DNA from: Acidimicrobiaceae bacterium | GTDB taxonomy: Bacteria; Actinomycetota; Acidimicrobiia; Acidimicrobiales; Salinilacustritrichaceae | Direction: 5' to 3' | DNA length: 13,279 nucleotides | NCBI GenBank assembly: GCA_003476595.1 | Contig: DMTU01000023.1 | Coordinates: 1-13,279, forward strand | Shown: piece by piece, positions 1 to 6,275 of the stretch | Numbering within the stretch: position 1 is the first letter of the stretch | Layout of the letters: every line of letters starts with the position of its first letter | The notes under the pieces: model-generated | What the model was told of the DNA's origin: nothing | What the model saw: the letters and a program-made list of their open reading frames with translations, nothing else | Database searches by the model: none | Program-made: the position numbers and the translations under genes

Positions 1-493
1 AGGAGTAGGCCATCGCCGAACCGAGCACGAGGCGGTAGAAGTCGTTGCCCACGTCGTAGTGGTGGGAGATGGCGGCGCGATCCCTGCCCTTGGAGTGGCG
101 CCGGCCCCGCAGGCGGGCCTCCTCCGGCGGCGGCTCCGGCCGGCGACCCAGGACCCCGAGCCGCTTCGCGTCGCGCACGAGGGCGGCGCGCTCGCGCCAG
201 GTGAGGTCGAGGCCGGCGTCGACGGTCCGGTCGATCAGGCGGTCGCGCAACCCGAGCAGGTCGAAGACCGAACCGTCGAAGTCGAGCTCGCCGGAGACGT
301 GGGCCCGGGCCAACCCCAGCTCGCCCGGGTCCCAGAGCAGCCGGCGCACCGCGTCGGGCGAGCGCACGTCGACCTGGAGGGCGGCATCGGGGTCGCCCCA
401 CCGGCTGCCGTCCCAGCAGCGCAGGCCGACCGGCGGTGCCGGTCCCAGGTACCACTCGAGCAGCCGCCCGATGACAGCTGCAGCTCCGTCCAT
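1..493 (-). CDS. Cyclopropane-fatty-acyl-phospholipid synthase family methyltransferase (N-terminal part, cut by window edge)
   Basis: The frame is open from an ATG at 491-493 to the left edge and gives the first 164 residues. Residues 1-130 match the variable N-terminal domain of the family. Residues 142-157 (AISHHYDVGNDFYRLV) are the family signature that opens the S-adenosylmethionine-binding methyltransferase domain. Family members methylate or cyclopropanate double bonds of membrane phospholipid acyl chains at the membrane surface, and some actinobacterial members make methyl-branched (tuberculostearic-type) lipids. The exact product cannot be told without the C-terminal two thirds. A G-rich stretch about 7 nt upstream may serve as a weak ribosome binding site. 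It lies 80 bp downstream of the glnR-like stop on the same strand and has a promoter of its own, so it need not belong to the gln operon. Confidence 0.85.
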   Translation of the reverse strand, partial: MDGAAAVIGRLLEWYLGPAPPVGLRCWDGSRWGDPDAALQVDVRSPDAVRRLLWDPGELGLARAHVSGELDFDGSVFDLLGLRDRLIDRTVDAGLDLTWRERAALVRDAKRLGVLGRRPEPPPEEARLRGRRHSKGRDRAAISHHYDVGNDFYRLVLGSAMAYS

Positions 494-534
494 CTCGGTC
501 CACCCCCCGGAGATCCACGGTCTTGCTGCACCAA

Positions 535-563
535 AGGGTACCGAGGGGGCCGACCGCCGTGAA
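535..563 (-). promoter_or_regulatory. Promoter of the CFA-synthase-family gene
   Basis: On the minus strand, TTCACG (558-563) is followed by a 17-nt spacer and TACCCT (535-540), a reasonable -35/-10 pair of the housekeeping type. The -10 ends 41 nt before the ATG at 493, leaving a short leader. It lies wholly in the gap between the glnR-like stop and this gene. Motif match only. Confidence 0.45.
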
Positions 564-573
564 GCCCCTGGTC

Positions 574-1254
574 CTAGCCCATCCAGCGGGACTGGCCGAA
601 GCGGTACCCCACCGAGCGGACCGTCTGGATCAACCCGGCGTGCTCCTCGCCGAGCTTGGCCCGCAGCCGCCGCACGTGGACGTCGACGGTCCGGGCGCCG
701 CCGTAGTACTCGTAGCCCCACACCCGGGACAGCAGGGTCTCGCGGGTGAACACCTTGCCCGGGTGGGAGGCGAGGAACTTGAGCAGCTCGTACTCCATGT
801 AGGTGAGGTCGAGCGGCTTGCCGGAGATGGCGGCCTGGTAGGTCTCCAGGTTGAGCGCGAGCTCGCCGTACTCGACCAGCTCGGGGCGGGCGCCGCGACC
901 GGTCTTGTGGAACAGCGCGCGCAGGCGGGCGTCGAGCTCGGCGGGCTGGAACGGCAGCACGCAGAAGTCGTCGAAGAGGTCCTCGCGCATGTCCAGCTCG
1001 GGCAGCTGCTCGGCCGAGGCGATGAGCAGCACCGGCTCCAGCGGGATGTCGCCCTTGCGCAGGGCCCGACACATGGCGAACGCGCCTTCGGGGTTGGTGA
1101 CGGCGAGGATCACCGCGCCGGGCCAGCCGTCCGCGGGTTCCAGGCGCTCGATGTCGGCGTCGGCGCCGACCGCGACCCACGGGTAGCCGGCCAGGTCGAG
1201 GCCCTGGGAGAGCACCGGCGGGGGCGGGTCGGGGTAGACGAGCAGCGGTTCCAT
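574..1254 (-). CDS. glnR: GlnR-like atypical OmpR-family response regulator
   Basis: A 226-residue protein. Residues 1-115 form a receiver-like domain and residues 125-222 an OmpR-type winged helix (LDLTYMEYELLKFLASHPGK, then WGYEYYGGARTVDVHVRRLR). The C-terminal half is very close to actinobacterial GlnR, the global regulator of nitrogen genes. The receiver lacks the usual phosphorylation chemistry: the strand that should carry the Asp reads GAVILAVTNP, with Ala51 near that position, and the conserved Lys before the Pro-Phe pair is Leu100. GlnR of Streptomyces and Mycobacterium is likewise atypical and is thought not to need phosphorylation. The ATG at 1252-1254 is chosen because 8 nt separate it from the glnA stop and upstream extension only translates the end of glnA. 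There is no clear ribosome binding site, so translation is probably coupled to glnA. Likely targets are the glnA/glnII promoters next door (inference). Confidence 0.88.
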   Translation of the reverse strand: MEPLLVYPDPPPPVLSQGLDLAGYPWVAVGADADIERLEPADGWPGAVILAVTNPEGAFAMCRALRKGDIPLEPVLLIASAEQLPELDMREDLFDDFCVLPFQPAELDARLRALFHKTGRGARPELVEYGELALNLETYQAAISGKPLDLTYMEYELLKFLASHPGKVFTRETLLSRVWGYEYYGGARTVDVHVRRLRAKLGEEHAGLIQTVRSVGYRFGQSRWMG

Positions 1255-1262
1255 GGCCGGGG

Positions 1263-2636
1263 CTACCAGCTGCCCAGGTAGCGGGTGAGCTCGAAGGGCG
1301 TGACCTGGGCCCGGTACAGGTCCCACTCGGCCCGCTTGTTGCGCAGGAACCACTCGAAGATGTGCTCACCGAGCGCCTCCCGCACCAGTTCGGACCGCTC
1401 CATCTCGTCGATGGCCTCGGCCAGGGAGGTCGGCAGCGGCACGATCCCCTCCGCAGCACGCTGGGCGTCGGTCATCGTCCACACGTTGGCCTCGGCCTCC
1501 TGCGGGAGCTCGTAGCCCTCCTCGATGCCCTTCAGCCCGGCGGCGAGCAGCACCGAGAAGGCGAGGTAGGGGTTGCAGGCCGGGTCCGGCGCCCGGTACT
1601 CGAGGCGGGTCGAGGTGCTCTTGCCCGGCTTCGTCACCGGGACCCGCACCAGCGCCGAGCGGTTGTTGCGGCCCCAGGACACGTGGACCGGTGCCTCGAA
1701 CTGGGTCTGGCTGCCGACGCCCGAACCGTGCAGGAGCCGCTTGTAGCTGTTGACCAGCTGGTTGGTGACGGCGGTGAGCTCCCGGGCGTGGCGCAGCACA
1801 CCGGCCATGAACGCCTTGCCCACGCCGGACAGCTGGTAGGGGTCGTCGGGGTCGTGGAAGGCGTTGGTGTCGCCCTCGAAGAGCGAGATGTGGGTGTGCA
1901 TGCCCGAGCCCTGCACGCCCTCGAGCGGCTTGGGCATGAAGGTGGCGTGGACGCCCGCCTGCATGGCGATCTCGCGCACGATGAGCCGGCAGGCCATGAC
2001 GTTGTCGGCCATGGACAGCGCATCGGTGTAGCGCAGGTCGATCTCGTGCTGGCTCGGGCTGTCCTCGTGGAACGAGTACTCGACCGGGATGCCGAGGGCC
2101 TCGAGCATGTGGATCGTCTTGCGGCGCAGGTCGTTGGCCACGTCCGTCGTGGTCAGGTCGAAGTAGGACCCGTCGTCCAGCGGCACCGGCGCCCGGCCCT
2201 GCCCGACGCCCTCGGACTCGAAGTAGAAGAACTCCATCTCCGGGGCCACGAAGAACGTGAAGCCCTTCTCGCTGGCGGCGGCCAGGTTGCGCTTGAGGAC
2301 GTGGCGGGGGTCCCCGGCGAAGGGGGTGCCGTCCAGGTTCGAGATGTCGCAGAACATCGCGGCCGTGGAGTTCTTGTCCTCCGGCGACGGGCCCCACGGC
2401 AGGATCTCGAAGGTCTTGGGATCCGGGAGGGCGAGGACGTCGGACTCCTGCACACGGCTGAACCCGTCGATCGCCGATCCGTCGAAGTGCATGCCCTCGG
2501 TGAAGGCTGCGTCGAGCTCTGCCGGCGAGATCGCGAAGGACTTCAGCTGGCCGAGCACGTCGGTGAACCAGAGCCGGATCAGCCGGACCCCTCGCTCCTC
2601 GACGGTCCGCAGGACGTACTCACGTTGCCGCTCCAT
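1263..2636 (-). CDS. glnA: Glutamine synthetase type I (GlnA2-like, GSI-alpha)
   Basis: A 457-residue cytoplasmic enzyme making glutamine from glutamate, ammonium and ATP; type I enzymes are dodecamers. The start MERQREYVLRTVEERG aligns with the N-terminus of mycobacterial GlnA2. Expected metal and substrate residues are present: E133 and E135 (APEMEFF), E191, E198, H247 (GSGMHTH), the NRSALVRVP segment at 325-333, and E346/R348. The tyrosine adenylylation motif of GSI-beta enzymes is absent, so control by GlnE is not expected. Unusual: between YKRL (298-301) and the Glu-flap EAP (314-316) lie 12 residues where Bacillus GlnA and mycobacterial GlnA2 have 4, an 8-residue insertion beside the active-site flap. 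No ribosome binding site precedes the ATG and a -10 lies 7 nt upstream, which suggests a leaderless mRNA. It is the first gene of a glnA-glnR operon and is divergent from glnII. Confidence 0.96.
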   Translation of the reverse strand: MERQREYVLRTVEERGVRLIRLWFTDVLGQLKSFAISPAELDAAFTEGMHFDGSAIDGFSRVQESDVLALPDPKTFEILPWGPSPEDKNSTAAMFCDISNLDGTPFAGDPRHVLKRNLAAASEKGFTFFVAPEMEFFYFESEGVGQGRAPVPLDDGSYFDLTTTDVANDLRRKTIHMLEALGIPVEYSFHEDSPSQHEIDLRYTDALSMADNVMACRLIVREIAMQAGVHATFMPKPLEGVQGSGMHTHISLFEGDTNAFHDPDDPYQLSGVGKAFMAGVLRHARELTAVTNQLVNSYKRLLHGSGVGSQTQFEAPVHVSWGRNNRSALVRVPVTKPGKSTSTRLEYRAPDPACNPYLAFSVLLAAGLKGIEEGYELPQEAEANVWTMTDAQRAAEGIVPLPTSLAEAIDEMERSELVREALGEHIFEWFLRNKRAEWDLYRAQVTPFELTRYLGSW

Positions 2637-2643
2637 GGCCCGG

Positions 2644-2649
2644 ATGGTA
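2644..2649 (-). promoter_or_regulatory. -10 element of a probable leaderless glnA promoter
   Basis: Minus-strand TACCAT fits TANNNT and ends 7 nt before the glnA ATG, so transcription would begin at or one base before the start codon. No Shine-Dalgarno-like sequence lies between. This is the standard geometry of leaderless genes in Actinomycetota. No convincing -35 is seen. Confidence 0.5.
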
Positions 2650-2673
2650 CGCAGCCGGCCGTCCCGTTGACGC

Positions 2674-2688
2674 GGGCGGGACCCGCCC
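2674..2688. promoter_or_regulatory. Perfect 15-bp GC palindrome in the glnA-glnII intergenic region
   Basis: GGGCGGG-A-CCCGCCC is a perfect 7-bp inverted repeat with a single central base. It lies about 25 bp upstream of the glnA -10, where an operator or activator site would sit. The protein that binds it, if any, is unknown; its composition is unlike GlnR or PhoP half-sites. Confidence 0.35.
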
Positions 2689-2698
2689 CTGGCGCCCG

Positions 2699-2742
2699 GT
2701 TCACAAAGCGTTCACACTCGAGAAAAGCCCGGAACACGCGTC
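2699..2742 (+). promoter_or_regulatory. 11-bp-phased GTTCAC-type repeats, likely GlnR and/or PhoP operator
   Basis: GTTCAC occurs at 2699-2704 and again at 2710-2715, exactly 11 bp apart. In the same phase, AGAAAA begins at 2721 and GAACAC at 2732. Two 11-bp direct repeats beginning GTTCAC match the known PHO-box form bound by actinobacterial PhoP. TTCAC (2711-2715), six bases, then GAAAA (2722-2726) also resembles the GlnR form gTnAC-n6-GaAAC. Both proteins are OmpR-type and bind such head-to-tail units. The site lies between the divergent glnA and glnII genes. Confidence 0.55.
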
Positions 2743-2802
2743 GCGCGTTGAATGGCGCTGCAACCCCGCACCCCCGACTCTTCCCGGAAGGCAACCACAC
2801 CC

Positions 2803-3804
2803 GTGAGCATCAAGGCCGAATACATCTGGATCGACGGCACCAAGCCGACGCCCCTGCTCCGCTCCAAGACCAAGATCCTCGCCGAGGGCCAGGAGCCGCC
2901 GGTGTGGGGCTTCGACGGCTCGTCGACCAACCAGGCCGAGGGCCACTCCTCGGACTGCGTGCTCAACCCCGTGTTCGTCTGCCCCGACCCGATCCGTGGC
3001 GGCGACAGCATCCTCGTGCTCAACGAGGTGCTCGACATCGACATGAAGCCCCACGTCTCCAACACCCGTCGGGCCACCGCCGAGGTCGCCGAGAAGTACG
3101 CCGACCAGGACATGTGGTTCGGCATGGAGCAGGAGTACACGTTCCTCGAGGACGGCCACCCGCTCGGCTGGCCCCGCGGCGGCTTCCCCGGCCCCCAGGG
3201 CCCCTACTACTGCGGCGTCGGCGCCGACGAGGTCTACGGCCGTGACATCGTCGAGGCCCACCTCGACGCCTGCATCGAGGCCGGTCTGAAGATCTCCGGC
3301 ATCAACGCCGAGGTGATGATGGGCCAGTGGGAGTTCCAGATCGGCCCCGCCGGTGTCGTCGAGGTCGGCGACCACATGTGGATCGCCCGCTGGCTGCTCT
3401 ACCGCATCGCCGAGGACTTCAACGTGGCCGCCACCATCGATCCCAAGCCCATGCCGGGCGACTGGAACGGCGCCGGCTGCCACACGAACTTCTCCACCGA
3501 GCTGATGCGCAACGACTACGACGCGTGCATCGCCGCCGCCGAGGTGCTGGGCAAGCACCACACCGAGCACATCAGCCAGTACGGCCCCGGCGTCGAGCGC
3601 CGCCTCACCGGCATGCACGAGACCGCCCCGTGGACCGAGTACTCCTACGGCGTGTCCAATCGCGGCGCATCGGTGCGCATCCCGTGGCAGGTCGAGGTCG
3701 ACAAGAAGGGCTACATCGAGGACCGTCGGCCCAACGCCAACATGGACCCCTACATCGTGGCCAAGCTGATCACCGAGGTCGTCTGCGAGGACGCCGCCAG
3801 CTGA
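2803..3804 (+). CDS. glnII: Glutamine synthetase type II (eukaryote-like)
   Basis: A 333-residue cytoplasmic enzyme catalysing ATP-dependent glutamine synthesis. It belongs to the type II family otherwise typical of eukaryotes and found in Streptomyces, Frankia and rhizobia (about 340 residues). Landmarks: KAEYIWIDGT (4-13), WGFDGSSTNQ (35-44), the metal-binding FGMEQEYTF (106-114), GQWEFQIGP (174-182), NGAGCHTNFST (222-232) and RRPNANMDPY (308-317). All are intact and in order. The GTG at 2803 is chosen because MSIKAEYIWIDGT matches the usual family N-terminus and GGAAGG at 2786-2791 is a ribosome binding site 11 nt upstream; the ATG at 2752 would add 17 unrelated residues. It stands alone between the divergent glnA and a UUCG hairpin. 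Regulation by GlnR/PhoP-type repeats upstream is inferred. Confidence 0.95.
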   Translation: MSIKAEYIWIDGTKPTPLLRSKTKILAEGQEPPVWGFDGSSTNQAEGHSSDCVLNPVFVCPDPIRGGDSILVLNEVLDIDMKPHVSNTRRATAEVAEKYADQDMWFGMEQEYTFLEDGHPLGWPRGGFPGPQGPYYCGVGADEVYGRDIVEAHLDACIEAGLKISGINAEVMMGQWEFQIGPAGVVEVGDHMWIARWLLYRIAEDFNVAATIDPKPMPGDWNGAGCHTNFSTELMRNDYDACIAAAEVLGKHHTEHISQYGPGVERRLTGMHETAPWTEYSYGVSNRGASVRIPWQVEVDKKGYIEDRRPNANMDPYIVAKLITEVVCEDAAS

Positions 3805-3828
3805 TCGGCTGACACCGGACGGAATGCA

Positions 3829-3854
3829 GGTGCCCGGGCTTCGGCCCGGGCACC
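3829..3854. terminator. UUCG-tetraloop hairpin between convergent glnII and DUF389 genes
   Basis: A perfect 11-bp stem (GGTGCCCGGGC, 3829-3839, with its complement 3844-3854) closes a TTCG loop with the stabilising C-G closing pair. It begins 24 nt after the glnII stop and 7 nt before the stop of the opposing gene. No T-tract follows, as is common in high-GC actinobacteria. It probably ends transcription from glnII and perhaps from both sides. Confidence 0.7.
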
Positions 3855-3861
3855 GACGCGC

Positions 3862-5118
3862 TCAGGGGCGGGGGATCGCCGTGACGGTGACGAGCGCGAC
3901 CACGTCGTGGCGCTCGGTCATCTCCGCCGAGAGCTCGGCGCCGAGGCGCTGCTCGAGCTGGTCGAGGTCGGTGTCGCCGGTGGGCTGCACGTGCACGACG
4001 GCGAGCAGGGTGTCCTGGCCCGGGATGTCGGCTCGGGTGAAGCGGGCGTCCACCTCGATCAGGTCCGCCTCCGGGTGCTCGACCACCAGCTCGGTGATCT
4101 GGGACGCCACCTCGGTCTGGACGGTGGCGCGCTGCAGCGTCGGCGACGAGGACAGCTGGAAGGTGACGAGCGCGACCAGGCCGAGGACCGAGGCGGCGAG
4201 CGCGGTCCACGAGACCCCGGACGTGCCGCGCCCGTAGCGGGCGGAGCCGGGCCGGAGCCCGTAGAGGCGGAAGAGCAGGGCGCCCGAGAGGTTCAGGCCG
4301 AGCAGCTGCAGGGCCAGGAGGAACGCTCCGGAGCCGACCATGGCCCACTCACCGATCACCAGCGCCATCCCGACCAGGCCGGCGGGTGGCGCCAGGGCGG
4401 CCGCCACGAGCACGCCGGTCGCCGCGCCGCTCACCAGGCTCGAGCGCTCCGCCTGCATCAGGTTCAGCGCGCCGGCCGCGCCGGCGACCAGGGGCAGGAG
4501 CACGGCGACGGCGGACACGTTGGCGGTGTCGGCCATCGTGTTCGTGGGCAGGTCGGTGCCGAGGAGGGCGTGGAGCGCAGCGACGACACCCACCACGACG
4601 GCGATCGCCGCGCCGTAGCGGACGAGGGTGCGACCCAGCAGCCGGCGATCGCCGGTTGCGGTGGCCAGCGCGGCGTTCATGGCCGGCCCGGCGAACGGGG
4701 CGATGAGCATCGCAGCGATCAGCAGGAACACCGAGTTGAGCTGCATGCCGATCCACACGACGGCGCCGGCCACGGCGGCGTAGCCGAGGAAGCCGGTCCA
4801 CGAGCCGACCGACTGCAGCCCGGCGAGGAAGACCTCGTGCGGGCTGAGGGGCTCCACGTCCACGAGGTCCTGGGGTGCCTGCTGCCGCCCCGGCACCAGG
4901 GTGAGCACGCTCTGGGGCGCCATGGTGATCGTCACGTCGCCGAGCTCGTCGACGTCGTCGAGGAACTCGCCGATGTCCCGGTTGGTCAGGGACAGCTCCA
5001 CGCAGGTGGCGTCATCGTCGAGGTCCCAGATGCGGACCGCGTGCGCGTCGTGGCGTCCGAGCAGGTCGTCGAGCCGGTCCCGCGCAACGGCCGGGGCGGT
5101 CAGGCGCAGCTGGCGCAC
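3862..5118 (-). CDS. DUF389-family integral membrane protein
   Basis: A 418-residue protein with about 95 soluble residues, a membrane core from about 108 to 322, and a soluble C-terminal domain. Around seven hydrophobic segments can be picked out (near 110-125, 128-150, 166-187, 200-220, 229-250, 258-283 and 303-322). The segment MLIAPFAGPAMNAALATATG (137-156) is the hallmark of the DUF389 family of uncharacterised hydrophobic proteins. Their biochemical role is not established and none is assigned here. The GTG start at 5116-5118 is preceded by AGGAG 10 nt upstream (5129-5133 on the plus strand). The gene stands alone, divergent from the small ORF-bfd-bfr group and convergent with glnII, so the context gives no firm hint of function. 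Confidence 0.85.
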   Translation of the reverse strand: MRQLRLTAPAVARDRLDDLLGRHDAHAVRIWDLDDDATCVELSLTNRDIGEFLDDVDELGDVTITMAPQSVLTLVPGRQQAPQDLVDVEPLSPHEVFLAGLQSVGSWTGFLGYAAVAGAVVWIGMQLNSVFLLIAAMLIAPFAGPAMNAALATATGDRRLLGRTLVRYGAAIAVVVGVVAALHALLGTDLPTNTMADTANVSAVAVLLPLVAGAAGALNLMQAERSSLVSGAATGVLVAAALAPPAGLVGMALVIGEWAMVGSGAFLLALQLLGLNLSGALLFRLYGLRPGSARYGRGTSGVSWTALAASVLGLVALVTFQLSSSPTLQRATVQTEVASQITELVVEHPEADLIEVDARFTRADIPGQDTLLAVVHVQPTGDTDLDQLEQRLGAELSAEMTERHDVVALVTVTAIPRP

Positions 5119-5259
5119 GGTCGGTTCGCTCCTGTCAGCGGATCGGTCACGACCTCCTTTCCTGCCCCCGGCCCCTCCCGTCCAGACCCCCTCGGCCAGC
5201 AGGTGCAGCGATGGTCGGGCATTAGGACCCCTTTACAGGTGATGCCAAGCCGTGCCACG

Positions 5260-5511
5260 ATGAACCTCGTGTCCGCACCCGTGCAGGAGCTCCCCGCCGC
5301 CGAACGGGAGCGCGCCGCCGCCGCCGTGCGCGGCCGCTTCGACCGGATCCTGTGGCAGCGCCTCGAGGTCCGCGACGGCGAGCTGCGCGCCGTGGTCGCC
5401 GGCACCCGACACCGCCGGCCCCGCCAGCTTGACGTCGGCGTCGCTGCCGCCCTCGGCCTGCTCGACCAGGGCGTGCCGACCGTGGGGCCACGGGCAGGGA
5501 GCCGGTCGTGA
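5260..5511 (+). CDS. Small conserved-looking protein of unknown function, coupled to bfd
   Basis: An 83-residue protein, soluble, rich in Arg and Ala, with no cysteines and no signal peptide. I do not recognise a named family. Central features are RGRFDRILWQRLEVRDGELR and a basic GTRHRRPRQ segment followed by a hydrophobic helix-like stretch (VGVAAALGLL). It is taken as real because its TGA (5509-5511) overlaps the GTG of bfd (5508-5510) in a GTGA, a typical sign of translational coupling, and its codon use is that of its neighbours. The start is uncertain: ATG 5260 is given, ATG 5242 in the same frame is possible, and neither has a well-spaced ribosome binding site. Position suggests a role linked to iron release or storage, but that is inference only. 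Confidence 0.6.
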   Translation: MNLVSAPVQELPAAERERAAAAVRGRFDRILWQRLEVRDGELRAVVAGTRHRRPRQLDVGVAAALGLLDQGVPTVGPRAGSRS

Positions 5512-5702
5512 TCGTCTGCCACTGCCACGCCGTGCGGGCCGAGGAGATCCGCACCGAGGTGCGGCTCGGAGCCGAGACCGTCGAGGTCGTCGGCGCTCGC
5601 TGCGGGGCCGGCACCCGCTGCGGCGGCTGCATCCCGGCCGTGGAGGCCGTGATCGCCGACGAGCAGGCCCGCATGCGCGCCGCCGTCCCTGCGCCACACT
5701 GA
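5508..5702 (+). CDS. bfd: Bacterioferritin-associated ferredoxin (Bfd)
   Basis: A 64-residue [2Fe-2S] protein. Cysteines at 4, 6, 38 and 41 give exactly C-x-C-x31-C-x2-C, the Bfd cluster pattern; an extra Cys lies at 32. Bfd passes electrons through the haem of bacterioferritin to reduce stored ferric iron and let it leave the shell. The GTG start overlaps the stop of the upstream small gene by 4 bp and is preceded by AGGGAG at 5496-5501 with 6-nt spacing. bfr begins 34 bp downstream, so enzyme partner and substrate are in one operon. No clear iron-regulator box was found upstream of the operon. Confidence 0.9.
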   Translation: MIVCHCHAVRAEEIRTEVRLGAETVEVVGARCGAGTRCGGCIPAVEAVIADEQARMRAAVPAPH

Positions 5703-5736
5703 CCGCCTGACCGCAAGCAACGACCAGGAGGCACCC

Positions 5737-6207
5737 GTGCAGGGCGACCCCGAGATCATCGAGTTCCTGAACGAGGCGCTCACCGCCGAGCTCACGGCGA
5801 TCAACCAGTACTTCATCCACGCCAAGATGTGCGAGAACTGGGGCTACAAGCGCCTGGCCAAGCACAACTACGACGAGTCCATCGACGAGATGAAGGATGC
5901 CGAGAAGGTCATCGAGCGGATCCTGTACCTCGACGGCGTCCCGAACCTGCAGCGCCTGAACAGCGTGCTCGTCGGAGAGACCGTGCCCGAGCAGCACCGC
6001 CTCGACCTCGACCTCGAGACGGCCGCCGTCGAGCGGTACAACCGCGGCGTGGCCCTGGCCCGGGAGAAGGGCGACAACGGCACCGCCGAGCTGCTCGAGC
6101 ACCTGCTCGTCGGCGAGGAGGAGCACGCCGACTGGCTGGAGTCCCAGCTCAACGTCATCGAGCAGGTCGGGCTCGAGAACTACCTGAGCCAGCACATCCA
6201 CGACTGA
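5737..6207 (+). CDS. bfr: Bacterioferritin with altered ferroxidase site (His54 to Asp)
   Basis: A 156-residue four-helix protein that forms 24-subunit iron-storage shells. The start [19 protein letters not shown] matches bacterioferritins. The GTG at 5737 follows AGGAGG (5726-5731) by 5 nt. The haem ligand Met52 is present. Of the six usual di-iron ferroxidase ligands, E18, E51, E94, E127 and H130 are present, but the position of His54 is Asp: the helix reads DEMKDAE where E. coli and mycobacterial Bfr read DEM(K/R)HA. Asp can bind iron, so the centre may still work with changed kinetics, or iron oxidation may rely on mixed shells or another subunit. It is the last gene of the small ORF-bfd-bfr operon and is followed by a strong palindromic hairpin. 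Confidence 0.93.
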   Translation: MQGDPEIIEFLNEALTAELTAINQYFIHAKMCENWGYKRLAKHNYDESIDEMKDAEKVIERILYLDGVPNLQRLNSVLVGETVPEQHRLDLDLETAAVERYNRGVALAREKGDNGTAELLEHLLVGEEEHADWLESQLNVIEQVGLENYLSQHIHD

Positions 6208-6213
6208 GTCGCT

Positions 6214-6257
6214 GTTCCGCAGCCGCTGCCAGAACGTTCTGGCAGCGGCCACGGAAC
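6214..6257. terminator. Large palindromic hairpin between convergent bfr and ahpF
   Basis: Positions 6222-6249 are a perfect 28-nt palindrome centred on AGAACGTTCT. A further 6-bp stem (GTTCCG 6214-6219 with CGGAAC 6252-6257) lies outside a 2x2 internal loop. It starts 7 nt after the bfr stop and ends 19 nt before the ahpF stop, so it can serve as a bidirectional terminator. There is no T-tract. Confidence 0.75.
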
Positions 6258-6275
6258 GCCGGATCGGAAGCGGGG

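Noticed and set aside
2667..2695. TTGACG as a -35 for glnII
   Set aside because: No -10-like hexamer lies 16-18 nt downstream, and the stretch to the GTG has no TA dinucleotide, so no promoter can be supported from it.
1362..3245. 627-codon plus-strand open frame opposite glnA
   Set aside because: It is antisense to glnA and then out of frame with glnII, has low-complexity Arg/Gly/Val-rich translation, and no family features. Long antisense frames are expected at this GC content.
5222..5226. TTAGG as an IdeR/DtxR iron-box half-site before the bfd-bfr group
   Set aside because: Only five bases match, with no second half in the expected palindrome. Chance is a sufficient explanation.
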